This document shows, one piece after another, positions 1 through 11,400 of a stretch of DNA of 64,000 bases. The notes under the pieces are model-generated. The model made no database searches and was not told where the DNA came from. It was given only the letters and a program-made list of their open reading frames with translations. Numbering within the stretch: position 1 is the first letter of the stretch; each line of letters opens with the position of its first letter. Made by a program: the position numbers and the translations under genes. Origin of the DNA: Antedon mediterranea (lineage: Eukaryota > Echinodermata > Crinoidea > Comatulida > Antedonidae); contig NC_092672.1 in assembly GCF_964355755.1 (NCBI RefSeq), positions 35,770,501 to 35,834,500 on the forward strand, in the 5' to 3' direction.

Positions 1-35
1 CTTTGCACTTAAATGATTAAAGTTCACAAACTAAA

Positions 36-138
36 GCTCAAAAAAGTGTGATGTGCCTAAATACGGTAGTGATATCCCTAAATATGGTAGTGATATGTCC
101 ATATATGGGCACATCACATTTGTTTGTCACACAAACTA
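36..138. mobile_element. MITE family A copy 1, degraded
   Basis: Core AAAAAGTGTGATGTGCCTAA, GGTAGTGATATG and CATATATGGGCACATCACAT. Both TIRs are damaged. It ends about 45 bases before the acceptor of exon 183-260. Confidence 0.7.
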
Positions 139-158
139 ATCACTTCTCCTTGCTTTAA

Positions 159-260
<102 letters not shown>

Positions 261-1422
261 ATTAAAATAATTTATGAATGATCCAATGAACTAGTAATAC
301 AATAGGCCAGGTAATACACTATCTGGACATCTCACATACCTTTTTGTTATTTAATTTTTATTTAATATTTATTTTGGTAGTCTGCTAAACCTTGCCTCTT
401 TTGTTTTAATATCCGACAAAAGGACTCAATTTGTTATAAAAATATCAATACATATGTTTAATATTTTAATTTATTTTTAATATATATATTATTAAAAATG
501 TGTTGATTAAACATTAAATGTGTTCTCTTCCATGCAGTGTTCCATACGTAGCACAGGTATAACCATTCTGGTATTTTTCAAGTTATAATTGGACATTTGG
601 TTGCCTTGTTGTTTGTGACACATTGAATAGTAATCATACCAAATAATAATTACAGTAATATTGAAATTGATTTTGGAGTATATAATATATTTATAGAAAT
701 CAAGAAGTTTGAAATCTAGATTAAATTAGCAATTATGTGCATTGTATTTACAGTACATGAATATTCTATATTCATAATTAACTAATTAGTTAATTTATGA
801 CCGTAATAAAAGAATTATATTAAAATGATTTTGTGTTTATTATGTGTCATCATTAAAGTTAGTGTCACATTTTTTTGCAACCTACGTGTCAAGACGCAAT
901 GTTTAGGGTGCAGGAATGTTTTGTTCTGAATCAATTTTTGTCAATAAAAGTTGGATACAAATAAGAGTATTATGATTGAGTGGTATAGAGCTATATTGTC
1001 CTGATGGAAAAGTTATAATTCTACACAAAAATTAGTTTTCCTCACATCGATCCTAGCGCAACCACCACCTGGAGAATAACCACCTGCCTTGTGCATACTA
1101 AGACATGACACCAGTCTAGCCTGGGTTAGGCAAGCATCCCCTTAAGAAAAAAAGAACATCAACATTTCTCAACATATACAAGTACAGTATAAATGTTGTC
1201 TTCACTTTTTTTTCCTTTAAGTACTACATTATAAACTGTGATTGATACAGAAGGAAGAACCTCCATGCTCCAATGAACAGGGACTTATTTCCAAGATGTA
1301 TGATAAATTATTTGGTATTCATTGCTTTTTCAAGCCACAAACAATTATGTTATACCACGATCAACAAGTAGTCACATTCTCAAGTTATCTATTAAATATT
1401 TGGTATGTTATCTCTAAATCTG
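261..1422. other. Tail-to-tail intergenic stretch, no gene seen
   Basis: AT-rich sequence between the terminal exon at 183-260 (+) and the C19orf53-like gene (-). It holds an AATAAA at 805-810 and no convincing coding exon; short open frames around 1242-1480 run into the C19orf53-like last exon on the other strand and look like chance. Confidence 0.6.
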
Positions 1423-2189
1423 CTATTTCTTCTTTTTCTTGCTTGTGTCACCACTCCCTTGCTTGGGTATTACTTTGAATGGTTTCGCTTCATTCATGTT
1501 GGCTTTAGCTGTAATTTCCATCTCTATGTTGCAGCCGATAGCTTTTGTCAAATTCTGCACAAGAAAAATAAAACAATACTAAATTCACTAAACAAAACGG
1601 TACCAATGAATGCAAATAAAATTCTTTACGCCTGGTGGTATAGAAAGAGTACTGTACTGTGTATTAATAATATAATATTAATAATTTAATAATATAAATA
1701 TTCATGGAGTGTGTGTAGTATGAAGACACCCAATAATATTACATGATATATTAATATCATTTAATTATAATAATAATATGCTTACCCTTTGCAATTTGCC
1801 TTCTTCAATTTTTCTTGATTTTTTGGGAGCAATATGACGAGCTGAAAACAGTAATTAATAAAATTTATGATTATTTAAATAGCCTAGGGTATACATGTCC
1901 GTCATATTACGTCATCAATAATCACATCATATAATCCTAGGCCAAGAAAGATTGTGTAGGCCCTGTCGACCACTTTCTGCATCCTCTACCATATAGGGGC
2001 CGGGCCAGTGTGAGTGTTGACTCATCATCATAAAAAAAACAACAAAGCCAGGCTAGGCCTAGCCTAGCTAACACAATTCTTACCCCCTTTCTTCATTGCC
2101 ATTGCTTTCTTTTGTTGATGTTTAGATTGCTTATTTTTTCCTTTCTTTCCTGGTACATTACCAGTCTTCTTCATTTTCCCCTGTGCCAT
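1423..2189 (-). CDS. C19orf53: C19orf53/UPF0390-family small basic protein, complete
   Basis: Three minus-strand exons with GT-AG introns, 2084-2189, 1786-1841 and 1423-1554, join in frame to a 97-residue Lys-rich protein. The start is ATG at 2187-2189 and the stop is TAG at 1423-1425. It opens MAQGKMKK, has the conserved core IAPKKSRKIEEGKLQR, and ends in GDTSKKKKK. Human C19orf53 (Leydig cell tumour 10 kDa protein homologue) has 99 residues, the same MAQG start and the IAPKK core, so length and layout agree. The family is small, basic and poorly characterised; nuclear or nucleolar location is an inference from composition. Each of the three exons falls on a different strand or frame from the obvious long open frames here, so the gene is easily missed. 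Confidence 0.88.
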
Positions 2190-3275
2190 AGTTATTAAAT
2201 AAATGAAGTTTTTCTCAAGTCAAAATCACACACGTTTTTTTATTTTGTCGGTCTCTCTCTAGCTTTATCAAAACTATAGAGGGGGTACTTTTCAAATCTG
2301 CCAAATGATGCCACCACCACCAAAGAGTGATTGGTTATACATTTTACATGATAATATAACATTATAAAGTATATGCTAAAATGTCATTTAAAGTTATTGT
2401 GATATTTAATTGTACGTTTTATACTGTCAAAATACTGATTAGGTTTATTCAGAAATTGAAGACCGCCTCACAACTATTTTAAACATCGACGAAGATTTCG
2501 ATAGGATTCGAACCCAGTAGGCCTACTTCAGCTCCACAACCTGAACGCGTTGTAACGCGTTTAACGTGTTGTGACGCGAAATAGTTAGAGTTCTGGTCAG
2601 AGCGAAGGTACAGTAAAATTGGCGATTTAACTGAGTTTAACTTTTTCAATGGAAATTTTACCACTAGCGCATGTTGTTAATACATATCATTTTAGGCCTA
2701 TATCATACAAACCTACCGGGGCCTACCGGGCGTAGATCAGTATGACCGATTAATTTTAGGCCCTATACATATTATCCCGGGCTTCCCGGGCGTAGATTAG
2801 TATGACATATTATCCCCGTAGTTTCTTCCAAACAAACTTAATTATCAGCCATTAACAATTCTGAATAAATATATTTCAATCGAATTTAATATCTCTACAT
2901 AAAGTTTAAGAAAACAACATGCTAAATTAAACAGCCGCCTCGGAAGTGCTTCGTAAAAAGCACGAATAGCCTGACTTCGGGCATCGGAAGTATTGTGACG
3001 TATAGACGCGCACACTTTAACTCACGTGATCTGCATACAAAATAAACCGGATTTATTTTTTTGCTGTCGATGAGAGAAAAATCGATGAAAATGTTTAAGG
3101 CAGGTTGCCGATAATTCTGAGTAGAAGCATTCAATGGATGCGATAACTTTCGTCTTTGCGCAGTTTATCGCTCCTCAATTTATTAATAAAAACAGTTTAT
3201 ATATGATTGCTTTAATTACAGACGTTATGATATTATCAAACCTGATTTGATTTACACTTTTAAAAAGAGCTGAAG
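2190..3275. promoter_or_regulatory. Head-to-head intergenic and promoter region
   Basis: About 1.1 kb between the C19orf53-like gene (-) and the orphan single-exon gene (+). A partly repeated segment with the shared core CGGGCGTAGAT is seen near 2705-2810. A CACGTGA E-box-like site lies near 3024, and a GTGACG-type site near 2995. A tRNA B-box-like string is present near 2500-2520. No TATA box or exon is convincing. The role as shared promoter is inferred from gene orientation. Confidence 0.4.
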
Positions 3276-4913
3276 ATGGATAGTAATAATAATACTAACC
3301 CGCCGAAGGAAAAGAAAATGGTTGAGTTGGATAACAGAGTTGTGGAATACAGTTTTGTGGAACGCGCATTGAAAGACCGTTGCTGTTGCGAACGTGCATA
3401 TCGCACGTATTTACATCATGGACCAAACTGTACGCAACATGGAAAACGCCAAACATCACCTACAACTGAACGCGTCAAACTACCCAGCAAAGAGGACGCG
3501 GTCATAGATAATACAGGAGTATCCGATAGAAAGTTAGCATTGGAGATTGCAAGATTGGAGAAGGAGTCAAAACAACAAATGAAATTGCTTACGAGAGAAA
3601 CAAACGAATTGCGTAAAATCGGACGCGATGCCAGACGATGTAGTATGAAAACAAAATGTATCTGTCCTAATAAATTGGGCGGGAAACTTCCCCCAATAAA
3701 TGGACCTCACGACTGTTCACAGGAGAGGTCTGGAAGTAGTATGAGTTACTCGTCTGAACGCGGACGACCGGTATCTCCAAAATGGAAAAAACAGTTCTCG
3801 ACTGATAGTTTGATCAGTTATAATAATCAACCATCACAAGATAATCATTGTAAATCTAGCCAGAGGTCGTCGTCATCGACGCAGAAACTTCATCACTCGA
3901 GTAGTCTTCCTGATACGCTAAACGTAGGCCCTTCAATCACGGTAGAAGACACTTGTACAAAAAAGGTAACCACTGTTCTAAAAATCACAGACGATAATGA
4001 TTTCACCAGTCATGCTCACGAACATCGTCAACGATGTACTGGGCACGTTGACTGCCATTCTAAGACGGCCGTAGAAATCAATCATCTCTATAACCGAAGA
4101 GCACGAACACCAGAGCAGTTAAAACGTTATAAGAACATATGCCATCTTATCAGGCCAAATATATCGCATCGAAAAACGTCTCCTAATCGATTAGGTATTG
4201 AACCACCAAATCACGTTCAATCACGAAACAGAGGTTCCTTGGACCCACGGTTTCAAAGACTTGAATCTGTATTGGTGCCAAATAAGGCACCGGCGCCAGT
4301 GCAACGCCAAGACGCAGAGGATTGTCCTAACAAACCTCCTGATCCTGAAATCGGAAATTGCCCAACACCAAACGAAAACAACGTGGAACATACTTTAGAG
4401 AAATATCTTCTAAAAAGCTCGTTAGGTTTTAAGGATTCGATAAGACCGTCTTCAACAGGGCGGAATCAGTCAACAACAAATTTGGCGGCAAATCTTGGTG
4501 AAAAATCTTGTCTGACTATCAGAAAAGATACCGAGCAACAAAGACCATATTCAGCGAACTTGTTGTACCGCGGTAAACGCGTTGGAAGCCCACGATTTGA
4601 CATCGATGTCGGTGGATCACACGAGGAAGATATAGGCCTAGTACGAAGATCAGCGTCACCCGGGATGAGTATCAGTTTACAGTCATCCGATGGTAACGCA
4701 AAGTCGAGTTTGAAGAATAAACGATGTTTAATGAAGCGTCAAAAGGCGCAATCGTCGCCCTGTCAGTTAGGAGGACATAGCCCTAGAACTGTTAAACGCG
4801 TTTCGTTTAAAACTACCAGTTTATGTGACGAGAGTACACGTGATCTGGAAAGTAATGCGTTAGCCCTTCCATCATCGAGGAAACAAGATAGAAGTAGATC
4901 GAATACGCACTAA
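3276..4913 (+). CDS. Orphan single-exon gene, 545-aa disordered basic protein
   Basis: One uninterrupted frame of 545 codons in otherwise stop-rich DNA. The ATG sits in a good context (A at -3, G at +4). I do not recognise a family. The N-terminal quarter has a Cys cluster (residues about 37-52, CCCER... and GPNC) and a short CSMKTKCIC stretch near 125. The rest is rich in Ser, Thr, Arg, Lys and Asn and looks disordered, with no membrane segment or signal peptide. Near the C-terminus residues 507-511 read KRVSF, which matches the RVxF docking motif for protein phosphatase 1; that function is inference from a short motif. A palindromic repeat begins 12 bases after the stop. The lack of introns contrasts with all conserved neighbours except the sulfotransferase-like gene, so a retrogene or a young gene is possible. 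Confidence 0.7.
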   Translation: MDSNNNTNPPKEKKMVELDNRVVEYSFVERALKDRCCCERAYRTYLHHGPNCTQHGKRQTSPTTERVKLPSKEDAVIDNTGVSDRKLALEIARLEKESKQQMKLLTRETNELRKIGRDARRCSMKTKCICPNKLGGKLPPINGPHDCSQERSGSSMSYSSERGRPVSPKWKKQFSTDSLISYNNQPSQDNHCKSSQRSSSSTQKLHHSSSLPDTLNVGPSITVEDTCTKKVTTVLKITDDNDFTSHAHEHRQRCTGHVDCHSKTAVEINHLYNRRARTPEQLKRYKNICHLIRPNISHRKTSPNRLGIEPPNHVQSRNRGSLDPRFQRLESVLVPNKAPAPVQRQDAEDCPNKPPDPEIGNCPTPNENNVEHTLEKYLLKSSLGFKDSIRPSSTGRNQSTTNLAANLGEKSCLTIRKDTEQQRPYSANLLYRGKRVGSPRFDIDVGGSHEEDIGLVRRSASPGMSISLQSSDGNAKSSLKNKRCLMKRQKAQSSPCQLGGHSPRTVKRVSFKTTSLCDESTRDLESNALALPSSRKQDRSRSNTH

Positions 4914-4924
4914 TAGGCCTACTA

Positions 4925-5105
4925 AAGCGTGGTTCCCACTAGCGACGCAACGCAAGGACGTAACGCAACGCAAGTGAATTGACCAATCACAAGCGATGGC
5001 TTATTCGCTTGTGATTGCTAACTGTCTATAACTTCGCTTGTCATTGGTTAAAACGCTTGCGTTGCGTTTACGTCCTTGCGTTACGTCCTAGTGGGAACCA
5101 AGCTT
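4925..5105. repeat. Palindromic MITE-like element, family B copy 1
   Basis: Near-perfect inverted repeat of about 180 bp. The left end reads AAGCGTGGTTCCCACTAG and the right end CTAGTGGGAACCAAGCTT, with arms full of GCAACGCAAG/CTTGCGTTGC. Related copies are seen at 15287-15430 and 29303-29436. It starts just after the stop codon of the orphan gene. Confidence 0.75.
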
Positions 5106-6008
5106 AAGAGACCCGCAAAGAGATCATATAGAGTAGACCAATTCCTTCAATTGTGTCAGCAATTTAATTATTTGATTTTATGTAAATATGTAAAAATATG
5201 CGAGGGCTAATATGTTTGCAGATAGGGTCTCATTAATAATACAGTGGACCTATACATTTTATAGGTTCATGATGATACAGTGCTGCTGAGCAATGACACT
5301 ACGCATCATCCGTATATTTTTCTCTCGAGTACATTTGCTATCATTTTAAATATCTGGTCCTCGCGTTTCGCACAAAACACTTACGTCACACGTGAAGCAT
5401 TACTGTAAAGGACTATATAACCACTGTGTGCTGTATTATTAATATATAAATATCGTTAAATCGTTAGTATATTTTTATAACATCATTTTATCATGTATTT
5501 TGGATGAATATAGACCGGTTTGTAATTTTGGCAGAGTGTGGTATAGCAAGGTATAATATAAAACGATTAAAACATGTTTTTTTGAAAATGTTATTTCGTT
5601 CAATGATTAGTAGTAGTCTTGCTTCCACAAATGAAAAGGCTACTATACACTAAAAATCAGTATCGTGCCAACATAGCTATTGTTGCTGTTGGTCCCTCCA
5701 TCTCCCTGTTCAGACCACACAAGGTAATGACAACAGTGGTACGATCCTAATACGCTTTTGTCGTAAATTTCATAATTAAGCCTATATGATTGTTTGTCGG
5801 CAGTCCAACACAATCATTCCAGTTTGATTGCTGAAATGACTTATTTTCAGTATTAATTGCTGTCGCGTTCTCTTTATCGGCTTCTAATCATGATCTTTGC
5901 TATTTTCTACCTGTGAAAATGTGTCCGTTTAGGAGATAATTGGACCCAACTACTACTCCCGACAATGACCTAATTGTAACACCAAAATGTGACGCGACTA
6001 CTGTAGTT

Positions 6009-6204
6009 GTCATTTATTCAAGCAATAGAGATATCTTAGTTTTGAATAAAGATATCTTAGTTTTGAATAGAGATATCTTAGTTTTAAATAGAGATATCTT
6101 AGTTTTAAATAGAGATATCTCTATTAATAGAGATATCTTAGTTTTAAACCATGGAGGTATACCTCCATGTTTAAACTAAGATATCTTATTTCTGAATAAA
6201 TGAC
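6009..6204. repeat. Hairpin element with tandem GATATC units
   Basis: Termini GTCATTTATTCA and TGAATAAATGAC are inverted copies. The left arm holds five to six tandem 20-21 bp units with the core AGAGATATCTTAGTTTT. The centre is a perfect 20-bp palindrome, CATGGAGGTATACCTCCATG, followed by a single inverted unit. It looks like a small inverted-repeat element whose one arm has expanded. Confidence 0.7.
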
Positions 6205-6628
6205 AGCTTAGCGCGCCATACGTGATGGTGCTGACGTATGTATTTCAGTTTTAAAATCTTCGCAATGTATTTAGTTGTTATGTTATTGCTTTCTCCTCTC
6301 TCAGTTTTTCATTTTTCCTAATTTCTAAAGCGGTTATTACGATATTTAAAAGAAATTCTGTTTCACACACCTAAGCCCAACTTATTTCTATCTCGGTTTT
6401 TGCACCTGCTTCGCGGCGCGTCTTATTTGTGTCTTCTCGTTATTGTCTGCTAGAGGTTCATCATCAGTGCAATTAATCACAGAGGAAATAAATAAGATTT
6501 ATCTTATTATTCCCCTATTTCTTAATAAATTCACAATTGATTGTTACGTAACGTAAATATCGCGATAATGCGTTTAAAATCGTTTATCACTTCGTAATCT
6601 TTTTTTCAGATTCTCAGTGGAACCACTG

Positions 6629-6782
6629 TATCTATAATTATCAAACTAGTTTAACGAAAAAAGTGTGATGTGCCCAACTAATATGGTAGTGATATGCCCA
6701 AATGATATGGTAGTGATATGATGTCATCATGTCCATATATTTTTTTCTCACATAAACTTTGATAGTGTAAACAGAGCTTTAA
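6629..6782. mobile_element. MITE family A copy 2
   Basis: Left arm carries ATCAAACTAGTTTAACGA, right arm CTTTGATAGTGTAAACAGAG, with the family core GTGTGATGTGCCCAA and GGTAGTGATATG between. Left terminus degraded. Confidence 0.7.
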
Positions 6783-7239
6783 TTGTGAGACAATGTTTCT
6801 ATAGTTATTTTATTCTCTCTGTAGAGACTGGCTTGTCATGAGAAGTAGCTGAACACCTATCAATGCTATGGCCACCTCACAATAAATATTTATCCAAATA
6901 AATAAAATATCTAAATTTAGAAAAATAAAATATTAAATCCAGCAGTAGACTAAAGGCTCGTCCAATCTCATCACTATGGCAACCGCAAACAGTACACAAC
7001 TTTTTCGCTCATAAATTCTTCATCGTTAATGATTTTCCTCCTTTGAGATTCAAAAGTGATCTATCAAGATTTTTTGAGACAAGTGAACACCTGCCGACGC
7101 CTAAACCCATTGCTTGCAGGTAAGACGGTAGCCAGTCGTCACAAAGCCTATACTAATCAACACTGTTATAATATACAAGTCATCTGTACTTAATATGGTT
7201 GGCTTTAAAGATTTCAAATCGACAGGTTGTTGTTATGCA

Positions 7240-7740
7240 AGTAAATGACTTGCTTTGGGGTCAACGAAATTTCGACTAATTTACACAATTGAATATTCAT
7301 GACATTTATGATAATTACATATCATTATTTGTTGTTATTTATTTTATTTAAATTATTGCCACTTTTCATCTATTTTAATTTATGTACAGTGCATTGAGAG
7401 CATGCTTATGTGCTATATAAGAATGAACTATTATTACTTCAGTGGCTAGCTGGGGTCAACAAAAGTTTGACTAATTTACATAATTGAATATTCATGAAAT
7501 GTATGAAAATTACATATGGATATAATTTTTTTTAATGAAATTAAAGGTGACTAATTTACATAATTAAATATTCATGAAATTTATGATAATTATAAATGGA
7601 TATCATTTGTTGTTATTCTAGTAAGTTACTTCATTGGCTACCCTGTGGGGACTAGGTTAATAAAATTTGATTAATTTACATAATTGAATATTCATGAAAT
7701 ATTTGTGTTTGTCAGGCTGTTCCAATAACTATTGTTTATT
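7240..7740. repeat. Degenerate tandem repeats, unit about 190 bp
   Basis: The phrase GACTAATTTACATAATTGAATATTCATGAAAT recurs (in shorter matched pieces) near 7272, 7465, 7545 and 7665. A further close copy of the 7545-7735 part lies at 9481-9670. Confidence 0.6.
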
Positions 7741-8162
7741 GACACTCATATTCATTGGAAAAAGTACATTTTATTAGAAAAAAATGATATTTAATAAGCA
7801 ATATTTAGTTACTTTAATAATATAAAGAGCAGATATAGACAGAGCCAGCGATAAAATATTGATATGTTTATCTTAGATGATTAATCTTTACAATACTCAA
7901 TAAAATTGTTAGTGATTAAAATTTAAAATTATATAATGTAAAAATATTGTTTAGCATCCAATAGGAGATAATTCTATATTTATAATTTTTCTCACTTTCT
8001 CCTTCTTTCTGGTACTAAACTTTAAGATATGAAAAGCTTTTGTGAATAATCTACTATATAAGGCATCAAAGGTAAAAATATGAAAGGCAAATATTGCCAT
8101 AAATTCAATATAAAGTACATATTTAACTTGTTAGTATTTTGATGGGAGACCATCTTGGAATA

Positions 8163-8345
8163 CAGTGGCCGTATTCACCAATCACACTTTAGGTTAGATA
8201 TTTCCCTTAAATATTAGGTATTTCACTTAACTCAATAAATATTAAGTACTTCACTTAACTTAATAAATATTTAAGTATTTCACTTAACTTGTATTCTTAT
8301 TTTCTTAATTTTAAGTATTAGTGTGAATGGTGAATACGGCCACTG
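8163..8345. repeat. TIR element, 183 bp
   Basis: Ends CAGTGGCCGTATTCACCA and TGGTGAATACGGCCACTG are exact inverted copies. The interior repeats AAGTATTTCACTTAACT. It has no coding capacity and looks like a MITE. It lies about 115 bases beyond the RUSF1 stop. Confidence 0.75.
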
Positions 8346-8461
8346 GATTCTGTGTTGTTTTACACATTCATATGAACATCGGTCCCCGCATAGGGATCTT
8401 GTTTGTCATAGGGTACACAATAGCATTAGTTTAATATCAATTCATTTTTACCATGGATAAG

Positions 8462-11400
8462 TTAATAAATCTTCTTATCTTGGACCCCTTGTAGATTCCA
8501 GCGCGCCCTCCATTCATCGGGACATAATTGCGTCGGCTCCGACTTCCAACCGGCCATCTCTAAATCTTTAAGAAAACGTGGAAATAGATGATCGGCAACT
8601 CTGGCAGAGAGTCGTATAACTTCCCACGTCTCTGATTTTGTCATACTCTTTCCTGAAATAAATTATTAAAATATTATTATTATTATTATTTATGATGATG
8701 ATGATGATAAAGATGATGATAATAATGATGAAGATGATAATAATGATGATGACAATGATAAAGATGATGATGATTATGATTTATGATCATGGTGATAATG
8801 ATGATTATTATGATGATTATCATTTACGATTATGATAATGATGTCTGATGATAATGATGATGATAAGATTATGATGACAATGATGATGATGATGACAATG
8901 ATGATGACAATGACAATGACAAAGATGATGATAATGATGATGATAATAATGATGATGATGTTGCTGATGATGATGTCAAGATAATGACGATGACAATTAT
9001 TTTTACCTTTTCTTATGTATTCAATTAGCTCTCCTTGCGATTGGTCCTTGAGTAATACTGTTGGTGTTCCCTGAAAATAAATGTTATCAATTAGAAAAAA
9101 ACAAAACAATTATATATGCTAAAATTTATTTTAGGTATTCCAAAACCCGGTCTTTGATTATAAATTACGAAAATCAACCGAAAGTGTGTAAGATTGTGTA
9201 CGAATCTTACTAGATCTACGTTGTGATAGCTTTTGCAAATACAACAAAGCAAACAGTAGGTTAGTAATAGAGTCATAATAAAGATTTATTACATGATACG
9301 TGAGCATGTTTGTTACTCTCTATTGCCTTCGCAGTCTATATGGCGCGTAATATACGTTTGACCTAGTTCTATATAATAAATCTACAAATGTTAGCCCACA
9401 TTAATGTAATTGGTTTCAATTTATTTCCAGTTTGAGGAGGACGCACAAATAAATAATTCTTCTGGATGATAATAAAAGAAGGGTGACTAATTTACATAAT
9501 TGAATATTCATGAAATTTATGATAATTATAAATGGATATCATTTGTTGTTGTTATTCATTGGCTACCCTGTGGGGACTAGGTTAATAAAATTTGATTAAT
9601 TTACATATTTGAATATTCATGAAATATTTGTGTTTGTCAGGCTGTTCCAATAACTATTGTTATTATTATAACTAGCATGTTTGTTACTCTCTATTGCCTT
9701 CGCAGTCTATATGGCGCGTAATATACGTTTGACCTAGTTCTATATAATAAATCTACAAATGTTAGCCCACATTAATGTAATTGGTTTCAATTTATTTCCA
9801 GTTTGAGGAGGACGCACAAATAAATAATTCTTCTGAATGATAATAAAAGAAAAATATCGACAAACATTAGAAACATGGTGATTGGGTGGATCAATAACGC
9901 TCACAAATATTAAACCAGCAGATGTTTTTCTGGTAGTTATATCGGGTTAGCGAGGATGCAGTTGTGTTAGATGAAAATTGATTTTCTTTTCCTTTAAAGG
10001 AGTGTTGTAAGTAATACAAAAAGATAATAAATGTTAACGTAGCGCATTTAGAAATAATATATTATCGGTGTGGATTATAAGTAAATACTAACATTAAATA
10101 CAGTAAAAATAATATATATATATTTTTTTACCTATAGCAGCAATTTTATTAATTTTTTAAAGTAATTTTAACCAATTTTATACATTACGTATACATCATT
10201 ATTGCTACAAAGTTGTTATATTACCATAGCAACACATCATTATTAAATGGCCTATGCTCTATATTTAGACACAATATTTTAAATACTGTACAAAAATGAT
10301 TATTGCTACAAAGTTGTTATATTACCATAGCAACACATCATTATTAAATGGCCTATGCTCTATATTTAGACACAAAATTTTAAATACTGTACAAAAATGA
10401 TTATTGCTACAAACTTGTTATATTACCATAGCAACACATCATTATTAAATGGCCTATTAATAATAACAAACATCTGAATGTGTGTAAAACTAACACAACT
10501 GAAAACCTGAAATAAATGCCAGAATTTGTGTATTATTCTGTCTTACAAAAGCAGTTTATATCTTGACATTTGACAATTATCACTGAATTCTTTATAATTT
10601 TGCAAAGCTGTTGCTCTAAGCGGTAAAAAAATGCTAATGTGTTAGAAAAAAATGATATTTAATCATCTTATCATGGTCAATCAGTCTGTTGAAATGTCAA
10701 AATAACGAGCATCCTATTAAAGGCTATTTTTAGATCTGTGTTTTGTTCAACAAATTGATTAGTACAACTGCTAGATATGCTGCTTATTGCTTAATAAATA
10801 ATATTTTTAATGTTATGTGTACTTTATGATGAGACCAGGGTACCAAGGATCAACCCTGTCAAATCTCCCCTCACCCCATCTTAATTTCTATAAAAAAAAA
10901 AGATGCTGTGGTTTTTTAATCAGAAATGATCAGTATTGTCCCCCTGAAAAATAATTCTTTTTTTTTAAATATTTCTTTTGGTTGAATATGCCATTTTACC
11001 TAATAGTCAACCAATGTGTTTTTGGTTGAATTTAAACATTTATTTTGTCATTTTATATACAAACATTATTTTTATCCTTTTTTTTTCTACGAAAGTGATT
11101 AATTTTATTAAAACTACACAAATCTATTGAAAGTCTGATTTTATTAATCTTATTTTTCATGTTTTTGGGGAACAATACATCTTTAATAATCAAATGGAAT
11201 TAAAATACTACGTGACCACATAGTTAGATTTTGTCGTCATACATTGCTGCTTAAGAATGACTTAACCTTGGTTTATAAAACGATTCAGAAAATGTTATAA
11301 TTATAATGAACTTGAGTTATCTATTACGAGATTTGTTCATACGTTGATGTCGTCATTAAATAACGATCAATCAAGTTCATCCAAAACGTATGTGCTAATC

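Larger units (their letters stand above)
4914..8461. other. Intergenic stretch with several repeats
   Basis: Between the orphan gene (+) and the 3' end of RUSF1 (-), 3.5 kb without a supported exon. It holds the palindromic element at 4925-5105, the hairpin tandem element at 6009-6204, a MITE at 6629-6782, degenerate repeats at 7240-7740 and a TIR element at 8163-8345. A TTTAAT (minus ATTAAA) near 8430 could be the RUSF1 poly(A) signal. Confidence 0.5.

Noticed and set aside
2480-2560. Possible tRNA gene (B-box-like GGGTTCGAATCC on the minus strand)
   Set aside because: No matching acceptor stem or A box; the T-arm pairs poorly. At best a tRNA-derived remnant.
8774-9109. Ile-rich 111-residue minus-strand frame
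   Set aside because: It is the GAT trinucleotide array and the overlapping RUSF1 exon 12 read past its donor, not a protein.
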